Both the position numbers and the translations under genes were made by a program. 36,625 nt of DNA, from contig JAPLBB010000049.1 of the NCBI GenBank assembly GCA_026392945.1, positions 1 to 36,625 of the forward strand, read 5' to 3'. The stretch's first letter is position 1, and the number at the start of each line of letters is the position of its first letter. This document shows, in pieces, positions 27,920 through 36,625 of this stretch. This DNA is from Actinomycetota bacterium (GTDB lineage: Bacteria > Actinomycetota > Actinomycetes > Nanopelagicales > Nanopelagicaceae). The notes beneath the pieces were generated by a model. It did not search any database. It was given only the letters and a program-made list of their open reading frames with translations, and was not told the origin of the DNA.

Positions 27920-30084
27920 TTATTAAATATACGATCAACATCATAAACACCCTCAATAGCCCTAACCGCCGCTAACACCGCATCTAAGTGAGAAGCATCT
28001 GCCATTTCAAATGAGAATTTGCAGATTGCAGTTTGATCTTTATTGGTAACGACTGAAGCACTCAAGATATTTACATGTTGATCAGATAGTGATTTTGTTA
28101 CATCTGACAAAAGGCGTGCTCGATCAAGGGCTTGTACCTGTATGTTCACCAAAAAAGTACTCTTCGCTGACAAATTCCACTTTACCCCGACCATCCGGTC
28201 GCCTTGATGAATTTTAAGGTCCCCGATATTTATACAATCTGCCCGGTGAACTGAGACACCACTGCCTCTAGTTATAAAGCCAGTTATTTTGTCTCCTGGA
28301 ACAGGAGCGCAACATCTAGCAAGTTTTACTAGTACATCGCCAGCACCTTCAACATCAATACCCGTAGCACTTTTACGTTCACGTTTAACTGTATTTAAAA
28401 GCGGAGATAAATCATTCTCTGGATGAGCATCTACGGTGCTAATTAGGGCCGTTAACTTTTCAATAACTGAATGGGCTGAGACATGGCCATTACCAACCGC
28501 TTCATACATAGTTTCAATATCTTCATACCTAAGATCATGGGCTAGTTCTAATAAAGCATGACCACCCAATATTTTTTGCAGCGGTAATCCAGCTTTTCTC
28601 ATTTGCCGAGCAATTGACTCTTTACCGGCTTCGATTGCCTCCTCTTTACGCTCTTTTGAAAACCAAGCTTTAATTTTTGACCTAGCCCTAGATGAGGTTA
28701 CGAAATTCAACCAATCATGACTTGGAGCCGCATTAAGTCCTTTGTTAATTACAACATCAACTACATCACCATTTGTTAGGTGCGATTCAAGCGGAACTAA
28801 TTTTCCATTTACCTTAGCTCCAACACATTTATTACCAACCTCGGTATGAACTGCATAAGCAAAGTCAACTGGTGTTGAACCAGAAGGCAAGGCGATTACA
28901 CTTCCTTTTGGAGTAAAAACAAATACTTCTGGAGTTCTTAAGTCATAACGAAGAGTTTCTAGGAAATCCCCAACATCTTCACTCTCTTGCTGCCATTCAT
29001 GCAATTGACGCAGCCAAAGCACTTCAGGGCTTTTGCCAGATTCAGTATTTTTTGATTTATATTTCCAATGCGCAGCAATTCCATACTCAGCTCTTGCATG
29101 CATATCAAAGGTACGGATTTGAATTTCAACCGCTTTACCATTGGGCCCAATTACCGTGGTGTGAAGTGATTGATAAAGGTTAAATTTTGGCATCGCAATG
29201 TAATCTTTAAATCGACCAGGCACTGGACTCCAGCGTGCGTGAATTGATCCTAAAACACCATAACAATCACGAACTGAATCAACTAAAATTCTAATTCCAA
29301 CTAAATCATATATATCGTTAAATTCACGGCCTCTAACTACCATTTTTTGATAAACACTATAGAAATGCTTTTGTCTACCAATAACCTGTGCGCTTATGCC
29401 TTCAATTTTCAAATCTGCATCTATCGCAGTTACTACCTCTGAAGTTAGCTGATCTCGAGCAGGAGATCTCTCCCCTACTAATCTTTCAATTTCCTCAAAC
29501 TTTTTTGGCTCTAATATCTTGAAAGAAAGATCTTCTAACTCCCACTTAATTGCATTCATACCCAGTCGATGTGCAAGTGGGGCATAGATATCAATTGTCT
29601 CTTTTGCTTTACGTTGAGCAGTTTCTGGGGCAATAAAATCCCAAGTTCGAGCGTTGTGAAGTCGATCTGCTAATTTAATTACTAAGACTCTGATATCTCG
29701 AGACATTGCAACAACCATTTTGCGAAGTGTTTCTGCCTCTGCAGTTGGTCCATAAGTTAATTTATCAAGTTTTGTTACGCCATCTACTAAAGAGGTTACC
29801 TCATCCCCAAACTCACTCTTTATTTGCTCTATTGAATATGCCGTGTCTTCTACAGTGTCATGTAATAAGGCCGCCATTACAGTAGGTAGATCCATGCCAA
29901 GATCAATCAATATCTGAGCTACTGCAACCGGGTGAGTTATATAAGCTTCACCAGATTTACGAAGTTGGCCAGCGTGTGCTTTTTCGGCGGCGATAAATGC
30001 ACGCTCAAGATCTTTATTTGAGAAACCCGGATGAGATTGAGTTAAACCATCAACTAGCGGCTTCAACAATTCAATGTTTGTCAT
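27916..30084 (-). CDS. rel: Bifunctional (p)ppGpp synthetase/hydrolase Rel
   Basis: Rel makes and degrades (p)ppGpp, the stringent-response alarmone. The 722-aa protein shows the N-terminal HD hydrolase with LLHDTVEDT (His75-Asp76, Glu79-Asp80) and LADRLHNARTW. The synthetase domain has IYDLVGIRI, RFKDYIAMPKFNLYQSLHTT and EIQIRT. RFKD at 291-294 is the signature of bifunctional enzymes; synthetase-only RelA has an acidic variant. A TGS domain follows (about 385-445), then a helical/CC region with CCAPVPGD, and a C-terminal ACT domain (about 650-720). Both activities should be intact. The start is ATG 30084, 30 nt after secF; the apt gene usual between them is missing. Confidence 0.96.
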   Translation of the reverse strand: MTNIELLKPLVDGLTQSHPGFSNKDLERAFIAAEKAHAGQLRKSGEAYITHPVAVAQILIDLGMDLPTVMAALLHDTVEDTAYSIEQIKSEFGDEVTSLVDGVTKLDKLTYGPTAEAETLRKMVVAMSRDIRVLVIKLADRLHNARTWDFIAPETAQRKAKETIDIYAPLAHRLGMNAIKWELEDLSFKILEPKKFEEIERLVGERSPARDQLTSEVVTAIDADLKIEGISAQVIGRQKHFYSVYQKMVVRGREFNDIYDLVGIRILVDSVRDCYGVLGSIHARWSPVPGRFKDYIAMPKFNLYQSLHTTVIGPNGKAVEIQIRTFDMHARAEYGIAAHWKYKSKNTESGKSPEVLWLRQLHEWQQESEDVGDFLETLRYDLRTPEVFVFTPKGSVIALPSGSTPVDFAYAVHTEVGNKCVGAKVNGKLVPLESHLTNGDVVDVVINKGLNAAPSHDWLNFVTSSRARSKIKAWFSKERKEEAIEAGKESIARQMRKAGLPLQKILGGHALLELAHDLRYEDIETMYEAVGNGHVSAHSVIEKLTALISTVDAHPENDLSPLLNTVKRERKSATGIDVEGAGDVLVKLARCCAPVPGDKITGFITRGSGVSVHRADCINIGDLKIHQGDRMVGVKWNLSAKSTFLVNIQVQALDRARLLSDVTKSLSDQHVNILSASVVTNKDQTAICKFSFEMADASHLDAVLAAVRAIEGVYDVDRIFNN

Positions 30085-30114
30085 AGCCTATGGCTGTCTA
30101 GTTATTTTAGAATA

Positions 30115-31158
30115 TTAGCGACGTCGATAACGCTTTGGCTGGTTTCGTGGGCCACGATTAACCTGGTTATCTAAAACTGAAGTGTCAACTACTTTATCTC
30201 CCCGATTTCCTACCCGCTTTGCAAGGGCCTGCATAGCTGGCTCTCGCTCACGTAAAGCGGCAAGAATTGGTGTTGCGATAAATATTGATGAGTAGGTTCC
30301 GGTAGCAAGTCCGATAAACAAAGCTAGTGATAAATCTTTTAGTGTTCCTGCACCAAGTAAACCAGCGCCAACGAAAAGAATTGATCCAACAGGAAGAAGT
30401 GCGATAAAGGAAGTATTAAATGAACGAACTAAGGTTTGGTTGACTGCCAGATTTGCTGCCTGTGAATAGGTGCTCTTGCCGCTTGATGCAATTCCGCGAG
30501 TATTTTCGCGAACTTTATCAAACACAACCACTGTGTCATAAAGTGAATAACCTAAGATAGTTAAGAACCCGATTACAGTAGCTGGGGTTACCTCAAAACC
30601 AACTAGCGCATAAATTCCAACGGTAATAAATACGTCGTGAATTACCGCAATGATGGCTGCAATTGCCATTTTTGATTCAAATGCCATTGCCAGGTAAAGC
30701 ATCACAACAATTAAGAATCCAAATAATCCATACAGGGCTTTACGAGTAATTTCAGCACCCCAAGATGGACCAATTATTTGGGAATCAATAGAGTCAACAT
30801 TCACCCCAAATTTTGTAGCAAGTTTGTCCTCAACTGCAGTTTGTTGAACCGAAGTTAATGCATTTGTTTGGACTCTAACCTTGTCGTTACCAATCTTTTG
30901 GACAATTATTTGAGATGTAATTCCAGCCTCGGTTACAGCAGACTCGGCAGAAGTTACTGAAGCGTTTGAAGAAGTTACAGTAAATGATGACCCACCTTTA
31001 AATTCAATACCTAGATGTAAGCCTTGTGTGAAAAGTGTGGCTGCGGAGGCAAGAATTAATAAGCCGGAGAATGAATACCAAATCTTTCGCTTACCAATAA
31101 AATTAAATGAGGTTTCGCCACGGTATAAGCGACCACCTATTCCAGAGAGCTTAGCCAT
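30115..31158 (-). CDS. secF: Protein translocase subunit SecF
   Basis: SecF works with SecD and SecYEG to drive protein export using the proton motive force. The 347-aa protein has six membrane segments: one N-terminal (WYSFSGLLILASAATLF), a large external loop beginning GIEFKGGSSFTV, then five C-terminal helices including FLTILGYSLYDTVVVFDKVREN, the conserved SecF signature. A basic cytoplasmic tail (RNQPKRYRRR) ends the protein. The ATG overlaps the secD stop as TAATG. Confidence 0.96.
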   Translation of the reverse strand: MAKLSGIGGRLYRGETSFNFIGKRKIWYSFSGLLILASAATLFTQGLHLGIEFKGGSSFTVTSSNASVTSAESAVTEAGITSQIIVQKIGNDKVRVQTNALTSVQQTAVEDKLATKFGVNVDSIDSQIIGPSWGAEITRKALYGLFGFLIVVMLYLAMAFESKMAIAAIIAVIHDVFITVGIYALVGFEVTPATVIGFLTILGYSLYDTVVVFDKVRENTRGIASSGKSTYSQAANLAVNQTLVRSFNTSFIALLPVGSILFVGAGLLGAGTLKDLSLALFIGLATGTYSSIFIATPILAALREREPAMQALAKRVGNRGDKVVDTSVLDNQVNRGPRNQPKRYRRR

Positions 31159-32693
31159 TATTTATTCCCCTCAATTGGCAAATTACTTGTCGCAACTATT
31201 CCTAGTGATTTCGCTGAGAAGCCAGATAATGGGCGGCCTTCGCTATAGAAGGACAGTTTTGCCAGAACTGTCATTAAAGGCTTTGTAAAGAAGAAAACAA
31301 CAATTAAATCAATTACAGTGGTGAGTCCAAGTGTAAATGCAAATCCTCTTACGCCGCCTACTGCAAAGAAGTAAAGTACTACGGCAGCAATCATAGAAAC
31401 CGCATCGGCAACAATTACTGTGCGACGGGCACGCTTCCATCCAGTTTCAACTGCAGATTTAAGTGACCGACCTTCTCGAACTTCATCTCGAATACGCTCA
31501 AAGTAAACAATAAATGAGTCTGCAGTAATACCAATAGCCACAATTACTCCCGCAATACCTGCTAGAGTCAATGTAAATCCAATTGCTTTACCTAATAATA
31601 AGATAGAAAGAAGCGTAATTGCGCTTGCAACCAATAAGGAACCGACAGAAACAATTCCTAAGCCACGATAGTAAAGAATTGAGTACAGGATTACTAATAA
31701 AAGTCCAAGTGCTCCAGCAATTAAGCCACCCCGAAGTTGATCGGCACCCAGAGTTGGTGAAATCTGTTGAACTTCACCACGATCAAAAGCAAGAGGTAAT
31801 GCGCCGTACTTGAGAACATTTGCTAAATCTTGCGCTTCAACTTGACTAAAACTTCCAGTAATTTGCGCAGTTCCAGTGTTAATCGGTTCATTAATTCTAG
31901 GAGCTGAGTAAACCAAACCATCTAGAACAATTGCTGCTTGATTTTGCGGAGATGGCAGTGAAGTAAGTCGAGTTGTCATTGCACCAAACTTGCTAGTTCC
32001 TTCGCCATTAAAATCTAAAGTTACATACCAACCAGAGGCATTTTGAGTGCTGATTACAGATGAGGCTTTTGTTACCTGGCGACCTAAAACCTCTGCTGGT
32101 GCCAAAATATATTTAGCTGTTCCCTCGCGGTCGCAACTAATAATCGCTACTGACTCACTTACGCCACCGCCACCTTGTCGGTTTTGGGCAAGTGTGCAAT
32201 CTAGAGCGGCAAACTGAGAATTCAATTCTGGCGTAACTCCAGCCGGTAGAGTCACATTTGTTGCATCACTACTTGTAGTTGTGGCATTTGCCGCTCCTAC
32301 TGCCAAAACTGGTCTGAACCTAAGTTCAGCAGTTTGACCAACTAAATCCACAATTCTTCTTCCAGTTTCACCAGGAACAGAAATAATAATCTGACGATTA
32401 ACACCGCTGCCTTGTGCAGAAACCTCTGACTCCGCAACGCCTAATGAGTTAACGCGCTGGCGAATAATTCCAACTGCCTGATCAATAGCTTCAGTGGTTA
32501 CTTTTCCAACTTGGCCTGCTTCGATTCGAGGCTGCAAGGTAACGCTGGTTCCGCCTTGAAGATCTAGACCTAACTTAAATGATGTTGCGCCAACTGCAAA
32601 TGCAATACCGGTGAAAGCCAGAATTGTAAGAAGCAAAATTGAAATCGTGCGAACGGCACGTGATTGGGTATTAGCAATTTTATTGGCAGACAT
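31158..32693 (-). CDS. secD: Protein translocase subunit SecD
   Basis: SecD is the larger partner of SecF in the Sec accessory complex. The 511-aa protein has the first membrane helix at about residues 15-35, then KLGLDLQGGTSVTL (family D1 motif), an extended periplasmic P1 domain that here includes a Gly-rich loop and two cysteines (LDCTLAQ and IISCDR), and five C-terminal helices with IAGVIVAIGITADSFIVYFERIRDE, the conserved D5 region. The start is ATG 32693 without an obvious Shine-Dalgarno. The gene lies 79 nt after ruvB, where yajC is normally found in actinobacteria; no yajC is seen. Confidence 0.95.
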   Translation of the reverse strand: MSANKIANTQSRAVRTISILLLTILAFTGIAFAVGATSFKLGLDLQGGTSVTLQPRIEAGQVGKVTTEAIDQAVGIIRQRVNSLGVAESEVSAQGSGVNRQIIISVPGETGRRIVDLVGQTAELRFRPVLAVGAANATTTSSDATNVTLPAGVTPELNSQFAALDCTLAQNRQGGGGVSESVAIISCDREGTAKYILAPAEVLGRQVTKASSVISTQNASGWYVTLDFNGEGTSKFGAMTTRLTSLPSPQNQAAIVLDGLVYSAPRINEPINTGTAQITGSFSQVEAQDLANVLKYGALPLAFDRGEVQQISPTLGADQLRGGLIAGALGLLLVILYSILYYRGLGIVSVGSLLVASAITLLSILLLGKAIGFTLTLAGIAGVIVAIGITADSFIVYFERIRDEVREGRSLKSAVETGWKRARRTVIVADAVSMIAAVVLYFFAVGGVRGFAFTLGLTTVIDLIVVFFFTKPLMTVLAKLSFYSEGRPLSGFSAKSLGIVATSNLPIEGNK

Positions 32694-32772
32694 GAGAGCT
32701 AATTCTAGGCTGAGGTGTGTTTATTGAGAAATCCAACCAAACTCGCCTCGAATTTATGCGCTAATTAGTGAT

Positions 32773-33828
32773 TTATTGCGCGATATCTGGATCTTGATCA
32801 AAGAGCGAGGCATCTGTGCCAATCTGTACAGAAAGCGGAGGTTTAATTCCAAGATGTGCCCAGCCAGCTGCAGTGGCAACTCGGCCACGAGGAGTGCGTG
32901 CTAAAAATCCCATTCTAACTAAAAATGGTTCTGCTAGTGATTCAATGGTTTCAATCTCTTCACCCACAGCCATAGCAAGTGTAGATACTCCAACTGGACC
33001 ACCATTAAAGTTTTTGACCAAGGCGGTCAAAACTGATTTATCAAGGCGGTCTAATCCAATCTCATCTACCTCGTATATTTTTAGTGCAGCCATTGCATGA
33101 TCGATCTGAACAACTTTTTCTTTATTTACTTGTGCATAATCTCTGACTCGACGCAATAAACGATTTGCAACCCGTGGTGTTCCGCGTGATCTTGAAGCGA
33201 TCTCAGCCACAGCAGCTTTATCTATTTGTATTTCTAGCAAATCTGAACTGCGCTTAATTATTTGGGCTAACTCATCAGCTTCATAAAAATCTAATTGCGC
33301 AGTAAAACCAAATCGATCCCGAAGTGGGCTTGGCAACAAACCTGCTCTAGTTGTAGCGCCAACCAATGTGAAATGCGGAAGATCTAGCGGAATTGAGGTT
33401 GCACCGGCACCTTTGCCCACAATAACATCAACCCGGAAATCTTCCATCGCAAGATAAAGCATCTCCTCCGCCGGGCGAGACATGCGATGAATCTCATCAA
33501 GAAAAAGTATCTCTCCTTCAACTAGTGATGAAAGGATTGACGCTAAATCTCCTGCATGTTGAATGGCAGGTCCTGAGGTAATACGAATTGGTGCGTCCAT
33601 CTCAGATGCAACGATCATTGCCAATGTAGTTTTGCCAAGACCGGGCGGGCCTGAGAAAAGAATATGATCTGAAACTGATTTACGTTCTTTCGCAGCTGAT
33701 AAGAGGAGATTTAACTGATCCCTCACTCTGAATTGCCCAACAAACTCACCTAAAGTTTTGGGCCTAAGGGCTAGCTCTGCAACTCGCTCTGCATCATCTG
33801 CGCCTTGGTCAATTATGCGATCGGTCAT
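32773..33828 (-). CDS. ruvB: Holliday junction branch-migration helicase RuvB
   Basis: RuvB is the AAA+ motor that drives branch migration with RuvA. The 351-aa protein has Walker [10 protein letters not shown] near residue 61, Walker [10 protein letters not shown], sensor [12 protein letters not shown], the arginine-finger region PLRDRFG, and a C-terminal winged helix with [17 protein letters not shown] and TPRGRVAT. The ATG overlaps the ruvA stop (TAATG). The order ruvC-ruvA-ruvB is standard. Confidence 0.97.
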   Translation of the reverse strand: MTDRIIDQGADDAERVAELALRPKTLGEFVGQFRVRDQLNLLLSAAKERKSVSDHILFSGPPGLGKTTLAMIVASEMDAPIRITSGPAIQHAGDLASILSSLVEGEILFLDEIHRMSRPAEEMLYLAMEDFRVDVIVGKGAGATSIPLDLPHFTLVGATTRAGLLPSPLRDRFGFTAQLDFYEADELAQIIKRSSDLLEIQIDKAAVAEIASRSRGTPRVANRLLRRVRDYAQVNKEKVVQIDHAMAALKIYEVDEIGLDRLDKSVLTALVKNFNGGPVGVSTLAMAVGEEIETIESLAEPFLVRMGFLARTPRGRVATAAGWAHLGIKPPLSVQIGTDASLFDQDPDIAQ

Positions 33829-34415
33829 TATTTTTTACCACCTGTTTTCAGTGCTAACTTCAATATTTCAGCAGCACTTAGATTCTCAATCTTTTCAGAT
33901 CCAGCAATTTGCGAAATCATTGCGCTAGATTCTTTTGCAGAGTAACCAAGGCCTTGCAACGCATTTTCTACCTGGTTAGTAATTGAAAGTTTGGCACTCA
34001 CATTACCACCAGCAAAATTTGCCGCCTTATCCTTTAACTCAAGCACTAGCCGCTGCGCACCCTTTTTACCAAGACCGGGAACAGATTCTAAACTCTTTAA
34101 ATTAGATGAAACTATTGCATTAGCGATTACTGAGGCTTCACTTGCCGCCAATATAGATTGCGCAACCTTTGGACCAATTCCAGTTACTGATAAGAGTAAT
34201 TCAAAGAAATCACGATCTACTAGATCTACAAAGCCATAGAGCGTAAGTGCATCTTCTCTAACAATCAGATAGGTATGAAGATTTACTAATTTGCCTACTT
34301 GCATTTGCGCTGCAATTCGAACTGGCAGCTGCACCAGGATTCCCACCCCACCAACCTCAACGACAATTGAACTTATTGATGTTGATTTAACTGTTCCGGA
34401 AATAGAACTGATCAT
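33828..34415 (-). CDS. ruvA: Holliday junction DNA-binding protein RuvA
   Basis: RuvA tetramers hold the four-way junction and load RuvB. The 195-aa protein has the N-terminal OB fold ([26 protein letters not shown]), two helix-hairpin-helix motifs ([16 protein letters not shown] and [22 protein letters not shown]), and a C-terminal RuvB-binding domain with [14 protein letters not shown]. The ATG overlaps the ruvC stop as ATGA, and the stop overlaps ruvB. Confidence 0.95.
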   Translation of the reverse strand: MISSISGTVKSTSISSIVVEVGGVGILVQLPVRIAAQMQVGKLVNLHTYLIVREDALTLYGFVDLVDRDFFELLLSVTGIGPKVAQSILAASEASVIANAIVSSNLKSLESVPGLGKKGAQRLVLELKDKAANFAGGNVSAKLSITNQVENALQGLGYSAKESSAMISQIAGSEKIENLSAAEILKLALKTGGKK

Positions 34416-34933
34416 CGCTTCTTAGTCGCCCTTTTCTTTGCGGTTGCCAACTTGGCATTTCCCACACCTCGCCAATGATGGCAGATTGCTAGCGCCAAGG
34501 CATCAGTACTATCTACTGGTTTTGGAATTTCTTTTAACTTAAGCAACCTTTTTACCATCTGTGCAACCTGCTTCTTATCTGCCCGGCCCGACCCAGTCAC
34601 TGCTGCTTTAACCTCACTGGGGGTATGTATTACAACTGGAATTCCAGCTTTTGCAGCAAGCAATAAGGCAACACCTGCAGCTTGACCAGTTGCCATTGCT
34701 GTTCGCACATTTAGTTGCGAAAAAACTCGTTCAACTGCAATTACATCTGGCTTATATTTATTTATCCAAACTGAGATCTCTTTTTCTAATTCAAGTAATC
34801 TAAATTCAAGCGGTGCTTCTATATCAGTTTGGATTACGCCAACCCCCACCATCTCTAACTTTTGTGGACCAGTAGAATCAACAATTCCGATACCGCACCG
34901 AGTTAAACCGGGATCAATTCCTAAAACGCGCAT
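34412..34933 (-). CDS. ruvC: Crossover junction endonuclease RuvC
   Basis: RuvC resolves Holliday junctions by paired nicks. The 173-aa RNase H-fold protein has the catalytic acidic residues: the Asp in [13 protein letters not shown] near residue 6, the Glu in [11 protein letters not shown] near residue 68, and the acidic pair in [13 protein letters not shown] near residues 141-144. [19 protein letters not shown] is also typical. A basic tail (AKKRATKKR) ends the protein. The ATG lies 30 nt after the yebC stop. Confidence 0.95.
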   Translation of the reverse strand: MRVLGIDPGLTRCGIGIVDSTGPQKLEMVGVGVIQTDIEAPLEFRLLELEKEISVWINKYKPDVIAVERVFSQLNVRTAMATGQAAGVALLLAAKAGIPVVIHTPSEVKAAVTGSGRADKKQVAQMVKRLLKLKEIPKPVDSTDALALAICHHWRGVGNAKLATAKKRATKKR

Positions 34934-34963
34934 AGGTAAAGCCTAATCAGCCTGAAATAAGTA

Positions 34964-35719
34964 TTAACTAAGGCTCGCCATTACCTCATCTGAAACATCA
35001 AAGTTTCCATAGACATTCTGCACATCATCTAGCTCTTCAATTACCTCGATTAAATCAAATACCTTCTTCGCTGTTTCAGCATCGATTGGAATAGACATAG
35101 TTGGTAAAAATGAAGTATCTGCAGAGTCGTAATCAATACCAGCAGTTTGAAGTGAAGTACGCACTGCGACTAAGTCAGAAGGTTGAGTAACAATCTCAAA
35201 TGAATCTCCCAAATCATTAACTTCATCAGCTCCTGCATCTAACACAACCTCAAGTAATGAATCTTCAGTTACTTTTCCACTGTTCTTTGATACCAGCACA
35301 ACCCCTTTTCGATTAAACAAATATGAAACAGAGCCAGGATCTGCCATGTTGCCGCCATTACGAGTTACAGCAACTCTTACCTCAGAAGCCGCCCGATTTC
35401 GATTATCAGATAAACATTCAATCATTAGCGCAACCCCGCCAGCAGCATAACCTTCATACATAATGGTTTCCCACTCTTTACCACCAGTTTCAAGACCAGC
35501 CCCGCGCTTTACCGCGCGATCAATATTGTCAGCTGGAACAGAACTTTTCTTTGCTTTTGCAATTGCATCAAACAAGGTCGGGTTACCAGAAACATCTGCG
35601 CCGCCAGCTCGTGCTGATACTTCAATTGCTTTAATCAATTTGGCAAAATTTTTAGCACGCCGAGAATCAATTATTGCTTTTTTGTGTTTAGTAGTTGCCC
35701 ACTTGGAATGGCCGCTCAT
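34964..35719 (-). CDS. yebC: YebC/PmpR-family DNA-binding regulatory protein
   Basis: YebC-family proteins are conserved three-domain proteins reported as DNA-binding regulators and, more recently, as translation factors acting on stalled ribosomes; the role here is not determined. The 251-aa protein begins [18 protein letters not shown], the family hallmark, followed by [29 protein letters not shown] and [22 protein letters not shown]. The ATG has GGGAGAG upstream. It sits between pdxT (15-nt gap) and ruvC, the usual actinobacterial arrangement. Confidence 0.94.
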   Translation of the reverse strand: MSGHSKWATTKHKKAIIDSRRAKNFAKLIKAIEVSARAGGADVSGNPTLFDAIAKAKKSSVPADNIDRAVKRGAGLETGGKEWETIMYEGYAAGGVALMIECLSDNRNRAASEVRVAVTRNGGNMADPGSVSYLFNRKGVVLVSKNSGKVTEDSLLEVVLDAGADEVNDLGDSFEIVTQPSDLVAVRTSLQTAGIDYDSADTSFLPTMSIPIDAETAKKVFDLIEVIEELDDVQNVYGNFDVSDEVMASLS

Positions 35720-35734
35720 ATCTCTCCCATACTT

Positions 35735-36340
35735 TTAATTGTTTGCAAACTCGCGACAAATATTTTCAATAAAGTACTTATGAACTCGATTATCCCCAGT
35801 TAGTTCAGGATGAAATGAGGTGGCGAGCAAATGTCCTTGCCGGACCGCAACTGGATGCTTATCTCCATTGGTATCAGCTATTTCAGATAAAACTTCAACA
35901 TTTTCACCAACAGACTCAACCCATGGAGCTCGGATAAATACTGCCCGAATCGCCGGTTCAGTTATTCCTTTAAATTTAAGATCGGTTTCAAATGAATCAA
36001 CCTGGCGGCCAAAAGCATTACGTCGCACGACCATATCAATTCCACCAAAGCTCTCCTGTCCAGCAATTGCATCCTCAACTTGATTAGATAGCAAGATCAT
36101 TCCAGCACAAGATCCATATGTTGGCATACCACCGTTAATACGCTCTTTTATCAAATCAAACAGGTCGAATGATCTGGCAAGTTTTGCAATTGTTGTTGAC
36201 TCTCCCCCGGGAATTACTAGGGCTGAAATACTTTCAATCTCACTCTTTGTTTTTACTGCGATCGCATCAACACCGCAATCACTTAGAGATTGGATGTGTT
36301 CACGTACATCACCTTGGAGTGCGAGTACTCCAATTTTCAC
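35735..36340 (-). CDS. pdxT: Pyridoxal 5'-phosphate synthase glutaminase subunit
   Basis: PdxT hydrolyses glutamine and passes ammonia to PdxS for PLP synthesis. The 201-aa class I amidotransferase has GVLALQGDVREH at the N-terminus, IPGGESTTIAKL, the nucleophile Cys78 in YGSCAGMILL, and the His-Glu of FHPELTGDNRVH near the C-terminus. It starts with GTG at 36340, 2 nt after the pdxS stop; the N-terminus matches the family exactly. Catalytic residues are complete. Confidence 0.96.
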   Translation of the reverse strand: MKIGVLALQGDVREHIQSLSDCGVDAIAVKTKSEIESISALVIPGGESTTIAKLARSFDLFDLIKERINGGMPTYGSCAGMILLSNQVEDAIAGQESFGGIDMVVRRNAFGRQVDSFETDLKFKGITEPAIRAVFIRAPWVESVGENVEVLSEIADTNGDKHPVAVRQGHLLATSFHPELTGDNRVHKYFIENICREFANN

Positions 36341-36342
36341 AA

Positions 36343-36625
36343 CTACCAGCCCCGCTCCGCAAGACGATGTGGCACAGGAATATCAGCAACATTTATACCA
36401 ACCATTGCTTCTCCTAGGCCTCGAGATACTTCAGCAACAACCTTTGCGTCAGTAAAGTACGTAACAGCCTTAACACAGGCAGCCGCACGCTTTGCTGGAT
36501 CGCCAGATTTGAAAATTCCAGATCCTACGAATACACCATCTGCACCTAATTGCATCATCATTGCTGCATCTGCAGGTGTTGCAATTCCACCAGCGGTAAA
36601 TAACACAACTGGGAGCTTGCCAGTG
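36343..36625 (-). CDS. pdxS: Pyridoxal 5'-phosphate synthase lyase subunit, C-terminal part (cut by window edge)
   Basis: PdxS builds PLP from ribose 5-phosphate, glyceraldehyde 3-phosphate and ammonia. Only the last 93 or so codons lie in the window; the gene continues beyond the right edge. The visible part has [20 protein letters not shown] and [13 protein letters not shown], the conserved phosphate-binding end of the barrel, and finishes with LAERGW, the family's usual C-terminus. It is followed after 2 nt by pdxT, its partner. Confidence 0.96.
   Translation of the reverse strand, partial: TGKLPVVLFTAGGIATPADAAMMMQLGADGVFVGSGIFKSGDPAKRAAACVKAVTYFTDAKVVAEVSRGLGEAMVGINVADIPVPHRLAERGW

Noticed and set aside
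31141-31152. TCCAGAGAGC resembling the PyrR loop
   Set aside because: It is on the strand opposite to transcription, inside the start of secF, lacks the second GG of the loop and the flanking stems, and has no pyr gene nearby.
1-36625. Mobile elements, CRISPR, defence or phage genes, tRNA or rRNA
   Set aside because: I looked for direct repeats, terminal inverted repeats, integrase/transposase motifs and RNA gene signatures and saw none; the window is filled by conserved housekeeping genes.

Overview
The window looks like a core chromosomal segment from a streamlined, low-G+C actinobacterium. Spot counts of a few lines give about 42-45% G+C. The gene order is actinobacterial throughout: pyrR-pyrBC-carAB-...-mihF-gmk-rpoZ-coaBC-metK, bldD next to nusB-efp and the aro genes, hisS-aspS-alaS, rel-secFD-ruvBAC-yebC-pdxT-pdxS. 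The mIHF and BldD homologues are also actinobacterial. Low G+C, very short intergenic gaps and many start/stop overlaps (TAATG, ATGA) fit the freshwater acI / Nanopelagicales group. That placement is inference; there is no rRNA or other taxonomic marker here.

Layout, in transcription order on the minus strand (right to left). (1) 36625-32773: pdxS (partial), pdxT, yebC, ruvC, ruvA, ruvB, covering PLP synthesis and Holliday junction processing. (2) 32693-27916: secD, secF and the bifunctional (p)ppGpp enzyme Rel. (3) 26612-27919, plus strand: a DUF349 protein, convergent with rel. (4) 26433-17023: a glyoxalase-II-like hydrolase, hisS, aspS, a DUF948 protein, alaS, ruvX, mltG, aroE and a minimal prepilin peptidase. 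(5) 16949-12767: aroC, aroK, aroB, aroQ, efp, nusB. (6) 12321-12770, plus strand: a BldD-type regulator, divergent from pyrR. (7) 12206-1: pyrR, pyrB, pyrC, carA, carB, pyrK, pyrD, pyrF, a mihF-gmk fusion, rpoZ, coaBC and metK (partial). Region 7 holds all of UMP synthesis except orotate phosphoribosyltransferase (pyrE), joined to GMP kinase, the RNA polymerase omega subunit, CoA synthesis and S-adenosylmethionine synthesis.

The most notable points are these. mIHF and guanylate kinase lie in one uninterrupted frame, with the old gmk start and Shine-Dalgarno apparently kept inside it. A compact PyrR-binding RNA hairpin of the mycobacterial translational-repression type covers the pyrR ribosome binding site and begins at the predicted transcription start. 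The BldD homologue keeps the complete cyclic-di-GMP motif. The pyr operon carries a Bacillus-like pyrK-pyrD-pyrF block inside an otherwise actinobacterial operon. Both plus-strand genes end in 4-nt tail-to-tail TTAA overlaps with the opposing operons.

I see no rRNA, tRNA, CRISPR array, insertion sequence, prophage or defence system. No non-coding stretch exceeds about 180 bases. Apart from the points above this is ordinary core genome, and I found no clearly new multi-gene system.
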